From Spirosomataceae bacterium (GTDB lineage Bacteria; Bacteroidota; Bacteroidia; Cytophagales; Spirosomataceae): a stretch of DNA of 6,394 bases. Shown here in pieces: positions 1 to 6,237 of this stretch; the stretch's first letter is position 1, and every line of letters begins with the position of its first letter. A model generated the notes under the pieces. It saw nothing but the letters and a program-made list of their open reading frames with translations, searched no databases and was not told the DNA's origin. The DNA lies in contig JANQUM010000186.1 of NCBI GenBank assembly GCA_030731175.1, positions 1-6,394 on the forward strand. The letters run 5' to 3'. The position numbers and the translations under genes were made by a program.

Positions 1-1253
1 ATTGGCTTGAAGTAGTAATAGATTCCAACAGCCGACATTAATATCGCCACGATCATCAGCCAAACGTAACCACGAGAAGCTACATCGCTGAAAACAAAAA
101 ACTTTCCCCAGAAACCCGCCGTGAGCGGAATGCCAGATAAGGATAGCATGGAAACGGCAAGCACAAACGCTAAGAACCCGTCTTTTTTTGCCAAACCGTT
201 TAGTACGCTGATGCGTTCGTCGGGTCTGCCATCTACTAATCTATCTTTAGAAACTGCCATCAAAACACCAAAGGCACTAATTGTTGCGAGCGTATAAGCA
301 AGTGAATAAAATGCAATGGAAGCGTCTGACTGCTTGCTCATCCCGATTACTGCAAGTAGCAAATAACCCGCGTGTGAAATGCTTGAATATGCCAACATTC
401 GTTTAAAGTTCTTTTGATAAACCGCAGTGATATTGCTTATTACCAAGCTTAATACAGCCATTACAGCAACCATGACCCACCAAAAGTGATAAACTTCGCC
501 AAACGAAACGGATACTATTTTATAAATGGCTGCAAAACCAGCCGTCTTCACAATAGTAGACATGTAAGTTGTGAAAATGGTTGGAGCACCTTCGTAAACA
601 TCTGGTGTCCAGAAGTGGAATGGAGCTGCCGAAACTTTGAATAACATTCCGATTAGCATAAACGTAATACCTATCCAAAGATAAACGGGCACTTCCGGGC
701 TTCGACTAATTAAAGAGCTAACTACGTTGATATCAAAACTTAGCGTTGCACCGTAATACATCGCCATACCAAAAAGCAGGATTCCGGTAAAAAACGCTCC
801 CATTAGAAAGTACTTAATGGTGGCTTCGTTCCCCCGAATATTACGTTTGTCGCTTCCTGTAAGAACGTACATCGCAACGGATAAAATCTCAATGCCAATA
901 AACAACATAATCAGGTTATTGTAAGTAACCATCATAATAGCTCCTACTAATGAGAGTTGGATGAGGGCGTAATATTCGGCGGGTTCGGCCGTAGGGTCGT
1001 CAAGAAAACCACCGCTTAGTGCCATTACCAAAAGTGCCGATACTAAAATTATTGCAATAAAAATCAACGACATATTGTTGATTTCAAGCATTGAGTTGAA
1101 ATACAATCCCGGACTATTCCAATCTACAAAGTTGAGGACCAACGCGAGCGTTATAAATAGAAGTGTTGCGGGAAGCAGTACTTTTTTCGAGGGTAAAAAA
1201 CCGAGGAAAAGGGTAAGTAGTCCGGTAAGTGATAATGCTATAATTGGGTACAT
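1..1253 (-). CDS. nuoN: NADH-quinone oxidoreductase subunit N (NuoN), C-terminus cut off by window edge
   Basis: NuoN is one of three antiporter-like membrane subunits of respiratory complex I. It moves protons across the inner membrane, driven by NADH oxidation and quinone reduction. The frame is open from an ATG at 1253 to the window edge: 417 codons with no stop, so roughly the last 50-70 residues are missing if the length is the usual 470-490. Seen in the translation are IGIEILSVAMY (Glu122), ATIKYFLMGAF (Lys147), LFKVSAAPFHFWTPDVYEGAP (Lys206), STIVKTAGF (Lys236), AYSSISHAGY (His294) and LTAGFWGKFF (Lys384). From family knowledge these match the conserved Glu of TM5 and the channel lysines of TM7, TM8 and TM12. 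Hydrophobic segments fill nearly the whole length. The gene follows nuoM by 61 bases, and no in-frame ATG or GTG lies in the gap near the chosen start. No Shine-Dalgarno is present; the leader is A/T-rich. Mrp or hydrogenase-type paralogues are unlikely given the K-L-M-N gene order. Confidence 0.96.
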   Translation of the reverse strand, partial: MYPIIALSLTGLLTLFLGFLPSKKVLLPATLLFITLALVLNFVDWNSPGLYFNSMLEINNMSLIFIAIILVSALLVMALSGGFLDDPTAEPAEYYALIQLSLVGAIMMVTYNNLIMLFIGIEILSVAMYVLTGSDKRNIRGNEATIKYFLMGAFFTGILLFGMAMYYGATLSFDINVVSSLISRSPEVPVYLWIGITFMLIGMLFKVSAAPFHFWTPDVYEGAPTIFTTYMSTIVKTAGFAAIYKIVSVSFGEVYHFWWVMVAVMAVLSLVISNITAVYQKNFKRMLAYSSISHAGYLLLAVIGMSKQSDASIAFYSLAYTLATISAFGVLMAVSKDRLVDGRPDERISVLNGLAKKDGFLAFVLAVSMLSLSGIPLTAGFWGKFFVFSDVASRGYVWLMIVAILMSAVGIYYYFKP

Positions 1254-1283
1254 AATTTTATTCGATGTCGGAAATAAGTTTGT

Positions 1284-1296
1284 GCTGCTGAGCAGC
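1284..1296 (-). other. small GC-rich inverted repeat in the nuoM-nuoN gap
   Basis: The 61-base gap between nuoM and nuoN holds a perfect palindrome-like hairpin, GCTGC-TCA-GCAGC on the transcribed strand, with a 5 bp stem and 3 base loop. It is the only GC-rich part of an otherwise A/T-rich spacer and lies about 30 bases before the nuoN start. No run of T follows it, so it does not look like an intrinsic terminator. It could be an RNA processing or stabilising hairpin, or chance. Function is inferred only. Confidence 0.3.
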
Positions 1297-1314
1297 GATA
1301 CTAATTTCTAAATA

Positions 1315-2766
1315 CTACTTAATCATTTCTAAAATCGCCTGAGCAGCGGGTTCTGTCAATTGTAAAAACACGTTCGGGAAAATTCCCATCAGAATTACGA
1401 TGATTGAAATTGGCAATAAAACCGCAACTTCCGTTCCTGAAACATCCGTGAATTTCTCGGTCGTTTCGTTTATTTCTCCGAACATCGAGCGTTGCATCAA
1501 CCGTAACATATAAACCGCTCCTAAAATAATGGTCAATCCGGCAATTCCGCCCAACCAAGCGTTGTAATCATACACGCTTTTCAGTAACAAAAATTCACCG
1601 ATAAAACCGTTTGTTAGTGGCAACGCAACACTACCGAGCATAATAATCATAAAGTAAACGCTTAACGCCGGAGCTTTTTGGGTAATTCCTCCCAAAGCAG
1701 AAAGGCTGCGGGTTCCGGTGCGGTCATACATGATTTTCACGATAAAAAACAGACCGACGGCGTTGATACCGTGAGCTACCATCTGGATTAAAGCCCCCTG
1801 AATACCATCAAGCGAACCCGTTAGTACGCCTGCCGCCATTAAACCCATGTGTGCAAACGACGAGTAAGCGACTAACCGCTTAATATTATCTTGCTGAACG
1901 GCGATGATAGAACCGTAAATCAAACCAATAATTGCAAGAATGATTCCTATAAGTGCGAAGGTTTCAACTCCAACTGGCGAAAGCGGCAACAAAATTCTGA
2001 TTAAACCATAAACGCCCATTTTGGAAAGTAAACCGCCGAGTAACATCGTTGCCGTGGTTGGCGACTCTGTATAAGCGGCTGGCTGCCATGTATGCAGCGG
2101 AAAAATTGGCATTTTGATAGCAAACGCTACAAACAAACCCCAAAACAAAAGCCCTTGCGTGGCGGGTGATAATGCTTTTGCCGTCACAGTGAGTTCTTGA
2201 ATATTTGCGGTTTGCCCCTGCATATACAGGTAAATTAATGCAACGAGCATAAACAAACTACCGAAGATGGTGTAAACAAACATCTTGAAAGTAACTTTCG
2301 AAGCATTTTTACCGCCCCAAATTGCCGCTAAGAAATAAACCGGGACTAACGCTGCTTCAAAGAAGAAGTAAAACAAGAAAATGTCTTTCGCCAAAAATAC
2401 TCCGATTAATGCCGCTTCGGTTAGTAAAATTAAAGCGTAGAAATTATTCGCTTTTTCGTAGCTGTATTTTGCGGTTGAAAGCACGATTAACGGAACAAGC
2501 AAGCCTGTTAGGGCAAGTAATAACAAACTGATGCCGTCAAGCCCTAAGTGAAAGTTAATGTTTAGCTCGGAAATCCACGGGTAATTTACGTCAAAAGCTG
2601 CGGCAGATTGAGCGTTGTAAGTAAAACCTACATAAATAATCAGAGCTAAATTAATGACAGAGGAAATCAATGCGATATTTCTCGGTAATGCACTTGAGTT
2701 GTTCTTGGTGAAGAGCAAAATCCCACTGCCGAGTAACGGTATAATAAGTAAAAGAAGCGTTATCAT
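1315..2766 (-). CDS. nuoM: NADH-quinone oxidoreductase subunit M (NuoM)
   Basis: NuoM is the middle antiporter-like proton-pumping subunit of complex I, lying between NuoL and NuoN in the membrane arm. The 483-residue protein is complete and close to the family norm (E. coli about 509). It is hydrophobic almost throughout. Channel residues visible are Glu137 in FFFEAALVPVYF, Lys161, Lys218 in AIKMPIFPLHTW, His225, Lys249 in GGLLSKMGVYG, His306 in AYSSFAHMGL, His332 in QMVAHGINAVG and Glu391 in NGFIGEFLLL. From Lys218 on, these sit a constant 16 residues before the E. coli positions as I recall them (K234, K265, H322, H348, E407), which supports the identification over NuoL or NuoN. The motif usually read as WLPDAH is WQPAAY here (see findings). 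The start ATG at 2766 gives MITLLLLIIPLL, a normal first membrane helix. It begins 46 bases after nuoL and ends with TAG 61 bases before nuoN, with no Shine-Dalgarno. Confidence 0.98.
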   Translation of the reverse strand: MITLLLLIIPLLGSGILLFTKNNSSALPRNIALISSVINLALIIYVGFTYNAQSAAAFDVNYPWISELNINFHLGLDGISLLLLALTGLLVPLIVLSTAKYSYEKANNFYALILLTEAALIGVFLAKDIFLFYFFFEAALVPVYFLAAIWGGKNASKVTFKMFVYTIFGSLFMLVALIYLYMQGQTANIQELTVTAKALSPATQGLLFWGLFVAFAIKMPIFPLHTWQPAAYTESPTTATMLLGGLLSKMGVYGLIRILLPLSPVGVETFALIGIILAIIGLIYGSIIAVQQDNIKRLVAYSSFAHMGLMAAGVLTGSLDGIQGALIQMVAHGINAVGLFFIVKIMYDRTGTRSLSALGGITQKAPALSVYFMIIMLGSVALPLTNGFIGEFLLLKSVYDYNAWLGGIAGLTIILGAVYMLRLMQRSMFGEINETTEKFTDVSGTEVAVLLPISIIVILMGIFPNVFLQLTEPAAQAILEMIK

Positions 2767-2812
2767 GAGTTGGTATATTCGTTAATTCGCTTGAATGAAT
2801 ATGAGTAATTTA

Positions 2813-4810
2813 TTATTTGCCCGAACCTATTGTTGAGATATAATTCATCAGGTTTGTGCCAAAATCGGTGGTTATTTGCACGAAATCATAACCGAAATTG
2901 ATAATTAAAATCAAAGCAATGCCGATGCACATCGAGAATAAGTAAGCCGCCGTTCCGCCTGTTTGAATAGTGCGGAGCCGTCCGCTGAGTGCATTTACTA
3001 AACTTCCGATTCCATTCACTGCACCGTCAATTCCTTTTGGTTCAATAACGTTGGCAAAAACCCGCGAAAGTGCCTGCGTTGGCTTGATGAAAAGGGCTGC
3101 GTATAATTCGTCAATATAATATTTATCGTAAATGACTTTCTGAATTCCCGTAATTTCTGAATCTTCGGCGGGCACGTTTTTACCTTTCCCGTAAAGGCTG
3201 TAAGCAAGTATAATTGCCCCGACAGCAACGCCGACCGAAACCGCCATTAACGTCCACTCGGTGGCGTGATCGATGTGTAATACCCCAAATTCAGGATTTA
3301 CAGCACGTGAACCTTCGTAAAGTGGGCTTAGGAAATCTGCGAGGAAATGCGGCAGGTGCATTACTTCGGGGAAACCGATAAAACCACCAACAACCGATAA
3401 TACAGCCAAAAATATCAGCGGCATTGTCATGCTCGAAGGCGATTCGTGTAAATGATCGGCCTGCTCTTTTGTTCCTCGGAAATTTCCCATGAAAGTCAAG
3501 AAGAATAACCGGAACATATAAAACGCCGTCATGAACGAACCAAGAAGTGCTAACGCCCACATCAATTTATTATGAGCGAACGTATGGGCAAGAATTTCGT
3601 CTTTCGAGAAAAAACCAGCAAACGGAGGAAGCCCCGAAATGGCAACTGTTCCTAACAAAAAGGTAATGGCGGTCACTTTGATTTTCCCCCAAAGTCCACC
3701 CATTTTACGGATGTCCTGTTCGTCGCTCATGGCGTGAATCACGCTTCCCGCACCCAAGAAAAGTAAGGCTTTGAAAAATGCGTGGGTAATTACGTGGAAG
3801 AATCCCGAAGTATATGCCATTACGCCCAAACCGATGAACATATAGCCTAACTGGCTAACCGTTGAGTAGGCGAGTACTTTCTTAATGTCGTTTTGAAACA
3901 TACCGATTGTAGCGGCAACCACGGCGGTTGCAACGCCAATCCAAGCCACAAATTCGAGTGTGCCAGGAGCTAATGTATAAAGAACGTTTGACCGGACAAT
4001 CATGTAAATTCCTGATGTAACCATAGTGGCGGCGTGAATCAACGCCGAAACGGGCGTTGGGCCAGCCATGGCATCAGGGAGCCACGTGAATAACGGAATT
4101 TGAGCCGATTTCCCCATCGCTCCGATGAAGAGGAATGCTGTAATTGCAACGATTGTTCCGTTACCAACTTCCATGCTTTGGGCTTGCTGAAAAACGTCGG
4201 CGTAAACTACCGAACCGAAGTTTTGAATGATAAGGAAAATACCAATCAGGAATCCTAAATCTCCAACGCGGTTCATGATAAAAGCTTTACGAGCGGCGTT
4301 TCCAAAATCGAAGTTTTTGTTCCAAAAGCCAATTAGTAGGTAAGAGCAAAGCCCCACCCCTTCCCAACCGATAAACATCACTACGTAGTTGTTACCCATT
4401 ACGAGCAACAGCATGAAGAAAATAAAGAGGTTGAGGTAAGCGAAAAACTTGCCGTAGGCTTCGTCGTGACTCATATAGCCCATCGAATAGACATGAATAA
4501 GCGTACCAACTCCCGTAATTATGAAGAGCATGATAATGGTAAGCTGATCTATCTGAAAGGCAAATGGGATGTTTAAATCTCCGACGGTTATCCAGTCAAA
4601 TAACGTAACAGTGATTGGTTGAAAAGTCGTGCTGTTAAATGCAGCATCTCCAACTCCATAACCAAAAGTATAGGCTACAAGCAAAAAGGAGATAAAGGAA
4701 GCCCCAACTCCAACAATTGAAACAACATTTTTCGGGATTTTTCTAAAACCGAGCCCATTGATTAGAAAACCAATGAGCGGAACGAGCGGAATAAGTGCAA
4801 TTAAAGACAT
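2813..4810 (-). CDS. nuoL: NADH-quinone oxidoreductase subunit L (NuoL)
   Basis: NuoL is the distal antiporter-like subunit of complex I. It pumps protons and carries the long lateral helix that runs along the membrane arm. The protein has 665 residues, somewhat longer than E. coli NuoL (613). The N-terminal antiporter region lies at about 75-125 and the main proton-antiporter domain at about 140-425. Key residues seen are Glu150 (FIGWEGVGLCSYLLIGFW), Asp184 (MNRVGDLGF), Lys234 (AMGKSAQIPLFTWLPDAM), His259 (ALIHAATMVTSG), His339, His343 and Lys347 (FFHVITHAFFKALLFLGAGS) and Lys403 (AGFFSKDEIL). The C-terminal third has a variable linker, the motif YDKYYIDELY (561-570), a likely amphipathic stretch at about 555-615 and a last membrane helix at about 618-644, as expected for the lateral helix and its anchor. 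The start MSLIALIPLVPLIGF is typical. It lies 102 bases after nuoK and 46 before nuoM. Confidence 0.98.
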   Translation of the reverse strand: MSLIALIPLVPLIGFLINGLGFRKIPKNVVSIVGVGASFISFLLVAYTFGYGVGDAAFNSTTFQPITVTLFDWITVGDLNIPFAFQIDQLTIIMLFIITGVGTLIHVYSMGYMSHDEAYGKFFAYLNLFIFFMLLLVMGNNYVVMFIGWEGVGLCSYLLIGFWNKNFDFGNAARKAFIMNRVGDLGFLIGIFLIIQNFGSVVYADVFQQAQSMEVGNGTIVAITAFLFIGAMGKSAQIPLFTWLPDAMAGPTPVSALIHAATMVTSGIYMIVRSNVLYTLAPGTLEFVAWIGVATAVVAATIGMFQNDIKKVLAYSTVSQLGYMFIGLGVMAYTSGFFHVITHAFFKALLFLGAGSVIHAMSDEQDIRKMGGLWGKIKVTAITFLLGTVAISGLPPFAGFFSKDEILAHTFAHNKLMWALALLGSFMTAFYMFRLFFLTFMGNFRGTKEQADHLHESPSSMTMPLIFLAVLSVVGGFIGFPEVMHLPHFLADFLSPLYEGSRAVNPEFGVLHIDHATEWTLMAVSVGVAVGAIILAYSLYGKGKNVPAEDSEITGIQKVIYDKYYIDELYAALFIKPTQALSRVFANVIEPKGIDGAVNGIGSLVNALSGRLRTIQTGGTAAYLFSMCIGIALILIINFGYDFVQITTDFGTNLMNYISTIGSGK

Positions 4811-4912
4811 AATTTATAGCTTTGAGCTGTCGGCTATTCGCTTTCAACTTTTTATATCGTTTGTGTTAAAATTCAAGTTAAGCTACGTGGAAGACGGTGA
4901 AAGTGGGCTTTC
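4811..4912 (-). other. nuoK-nuoL intergenic spacer with two weak hairpins
   Basis: This 102-base spacer is long for neighbouring nuo genes and has no open frame of note. A short inverted repeat, GAAAG-CCCA-CTTTC on the transcribed strand (4899-4912), begins right after the nuoK stop codon. A second one, ATAGC with GCTAT (4833-4837 and 4816-4820, 12-base loop), lies just before the nuoL start. Neither is followed by a T run, so neither looks like a terminator. I found no good TAnnTTTG box. The A/T-rich bases just before the nuoL ATG fit translation initiation without Shine-Dalgarno. Any regulatory role is speculative. Confidence 0.25.
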
Positions 4913-5248
4913 TTAACCCCTCAGTTTATCTAACAGACTTACATCAATAGATCTGATATTTCGGTAGATCATTACGATAATGGCAAGACCAACCGACACT
5001 TCAGCGGCGGCAACTGCCATGATGAAAAATACGAAAACTTGTCCTGCCGCGTCTCCTGCGTAAGCCGAAAACGTGATTAACAATAAATTTACGGCGTTGA
5101 GCATCAACTCAACAGACATAAAAATAATGATGGCGTTTCTGCGTATCAAAACCCCGACGATTCCGATTATGAAAAGAAAAGTCGCCAACAAAACGTAGTT
5201 GGTCTGTGGTACTTGCCGAATGATATCGGGGATGGTATTTTCTAACAT
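4913..5248 (-). CDS. nuoK: NADH-quinone oxidoreductase subunit K (NuoK)
   Basis: NuoK is the small three-helix membrane subunit of complex I, homologous to mitochondrial ND4L and the MrpC antiporter subunit. It forms part of the proton path between the quinone site and NuoN. The 111-residue protein has three hydrophobic helices (about 17-36, 38-62 and 70-94). It shows the two buried glutamates essential in the family: Glu47 in MSVELMLNAVNLL and Glu83 in AAAEVSVGLAI. These correspond to E. coli Glu36 and Glu72 with a constant offset of 11, so the N-terminus is about 11 residues longer than in E. coli. There is no internal Met in that extension to use as a later start. GVLIRRNAI after helix 1 is a typical family signature. 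The gene directly upstream is an exonuclease, not the usual nuoJ. nuoL follows after 102 bases. Confidence 0.97.
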   Translation of the reverse strand: MLENTIPDIIRQVPQTNYVLLATFLFIIGIVGVLIRRNAIIIFMSVELMLNAVNLLLITFSAYAGDAAGQVFVFFIMAVAAAEVSVGLAIIVMIYRNIRSIDVSLLDKLRG

Positions 5249-5276
5249 GGTTATTCTAAATTTGCAAAATCGGGTG

Positions 5277-5284
5277 CGAAATTA
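5277..5284 (-). promoter_or_regulatory. weak -7-like box before nuoK
   Basis: TAATTTCG on the minus strand differs at one position from the Bacteroidetes -7 consensus TAnnTTTG and lies about 28 bases before the nuoK ATG, inside the 81-base gap after the exonuclease stop. No good -33 TTTG element sits at the usual spacing, so this is only a candidate for a separate start of nuoK transcription. Read-through from the exonuclease promoter is equally possible, since no terminator is seen in the gap. Confidence 0.2.
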
Positions 5285-5329
5285 CGGATTATTCATTTTA
5301 AACACGTTCGTTTAATCGAAATTCTTACA

Positions 5330-6148
5330 TTAGTTATCAAGCATCATTTTTAACTTGATTTCAGTAAGTTTTCGTTTGGTATCTAACGGAAACTGCCCGT
5401 TTATCATCCAATCGTAATATTGCGGCTCTCTTTTCAAAACATCAGTTACTTTTCTGCCAGTGTTTTTACCGAAATTGAAAACGATATCACCTTTGTCGTT
5501 CAGTTTCATTCGTTGGGCAAAATCCACTATTCCTTGTGATGCCAAATCGTGCAAAACCTGCATATCGTTCTGAATTGGCTCAAATTCTTCGCCTTTTGCG
5601 TTGAGGTGTTTTACGCCTTCGTAATGTTTCACTTGGGCGTTCAAAACTTCAAGTGTTGCAATAGTATCTGCTTCGGCACTATGAGCGTTTTCGAGCGTTT
5701 TTCCGCAATAGAACTTGTAAGCCGCCGTAAGTGTTCGAGGTTCCATCATGTGAAAAATACGCTGGGCATCTATCAGTTTGCGGTTTTTCATGCTGAAAAT
5801 ATCGTTATCAACCCGCAGGAACTCTTCCACCAAAACCGGAATATCAAAGCGATTAGAATTGAAGCCCGCCATATCACAACCGTCTAAAAATTCAGATAAT
5901 GACCTCGCCACTTGCTTGAAAGTAGGTTCGTCTTTGATGTCTTCGTCGTAAATTCCGTGAATCATACTCGTTTCCAACGGAATCGGAATGGTTGGATTGA
6001 TACGCTTCGTTTTTACTTCGGTTGAGCCGTCAATATTGGCCTTTACAACGCACAGCTCTACGATTCGGTCGCGAGCGACGTTCACTCCCGTTGTTTCTAA
6101 GTCAATTACTGCGAGTGGTTTACGCAACTTTAGGCTGTGTGTCAGCAT
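5330..6148 (-). CDS. DEDDh-family 3'-5' exonuclease (DnaQ/ExoX-like)
   Basis: This predicted cytoplasmic 3'-5' exonuclease of the RNase T/DnaQ superfamily would remove nucleotides from DNA (or RNA) 3' ends using two metal ions. All five DEDDh residues are visible: Asp16 and Glu18 in VIDLETTG (ExoI), Asp102 in FNSNRFDIPVL (ExoII), and His156 and Asp161 in NAHSAEADT (ExoIII). The catalytic domain covers about residues 11-172. The C-terminal part (about 220-260) contains FNFGKNTGRKVTDVLKREPQYYDWMI, an FGK...G...V...P.YY.W pattern like the small ExoX-type C-terminal domain. That assignment is from memory of the family. It could be annotated as DNA polymerase III epsilon subunit-like, but nothing shows it is the replicative proofreader, so I give no symbol. 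The start ATG at 6148 precedes MLTHSLKLRKPLAVIDLETTG and has an A/T-rich leader without Shine-Dalgarno. It lies between the fbaA terminator and nuoK and may share a transcript with nuoK. Confidence 0.93.
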   Translation of the reverse strand: MLTHSLKLRKPLAVIDLETTGVNVARDRIVELCVVKANIDGSTEVKTKRINPTIPIPLETSMIHGIYDEDIKDEPTFKQVARSLSEFLDGCDMAGFNSNRFDIPVLVEEFLRVDNDIFSMKNRKLIDAQRIFHMMEPRTLTAAYKFYCGKTLENAHSAEADTIATLEVLNAQVKHYEGVKHLNAKGEEFEPIQNDMQVLHDLASQGIVDFAQRMKLNDKGDIVFNFGKNTGRKVTDVLKREPQYYDWMINGQFPLDTKRKLTEIKLKMMLDN

Positions 6149-6171
6149 GAGATTTAATTTGGTTTTGGCTG

Positions 6172-6179
6172 CAAATTTA
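6172..6179 (-). promoter_or_regulatory. Bacteroidetes-type -7 promoter box for the exonuclease gene
   Basis: TAAATTTG on the minus strand is an exact match to the Bacteroidetes sigma factor -7 consensus TAnnTTTG. It ends 23 bases before the exonuclease ATG, so the leader would be very short, under about 20 bases. The upstream -33 element would fall inside the fbaA terminator hairpin loop, where only a poor TTAG-like match is present. The position right after a terminator and before a gene supports the call; the weak -33 element lowers it. Confidence 0.5.
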
Positions 6180-6182
6180 AAG

Positions 6183-6217
6183 AAAAACGCTCCCTAATAC
6201 TAAATCAGGGAGCGTTT
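6183..6217 (-). terminator. intrinsic terminator of fbaA
   Basis: On the transcribed strand an 11 bp perfect stem, AAACGCTCCCT pairing with AGGGAGCGTTT, encloses an 11-base A/T-rich loop and runs into a T-rich tail (GCGTTTTTCTTT). The stem starts about 20 bases after the fbaA stop codon. This is a classic rho-independent terminator for the upstream gene. On the plus strand the hairpin is followed only by TTTAAAAG, so it is not obviously bidirectional, and no plus-strand gene faces it. Confidence 0.88.
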
Positions 6218-6237
6218 AAAAGTTAGTAGATTGTCAT

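Noticed and set aside
1075..1311. Plus-strand open frame of 78 codons
   Set aside because: It lies opposite the nuoN start and the nuoM-nuoN gap, has no recognisable domain, and nuoN on the other strand is clearly real through this region.
1319..1558. Minus-strand open frame inside the 3' end of nuoM
   Set aside because: It is an out-of-frame overlap of the intact nuoM C-terminus with an Arg/Asn-rich, non-membrane translation.
2322..2531. Plus-strand open frame of 69 codons over nuoM
   Set aside because: It is antisense to a conserved nuoM membrane segment; the Arg/Leu-rich translation has no recognisable features.
3016..3560. Two minus-strand open frames (3016-3228 and 3291-3560) inside nuoL
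   Set aside because: Both overlap nuoL in another frame, and the nuoL frame is intact with conserved motifs. They are not evidence of a frameshift.
1..5248. Possible Mrp antiporter or membrane hydrogenase operon instead of complex I
   Set aside because: NuoL, NuoM and NuoN each show subunit-specific motifs in canonical K-L-M-N order, and NuoL has the long C-terminal lateral-helix region. No MrpE, F, G or hydrogenase genes are present.
5549..5887. Plus-strand open frame of 112 codons
   Set aside because: It is fully antisense to the exonuclease coding region, which carries all five catalytic residues. Its translation is Phe/His/Cys-rich with no family pattern, as expected of a shadow frame.
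5988..6197. Plus-strand open frame of 69 codons over the exonuclease start
   Set aside because: It is antisense to conserved exonuclease residues and runs into the terminator; there is no promoter or domain support.
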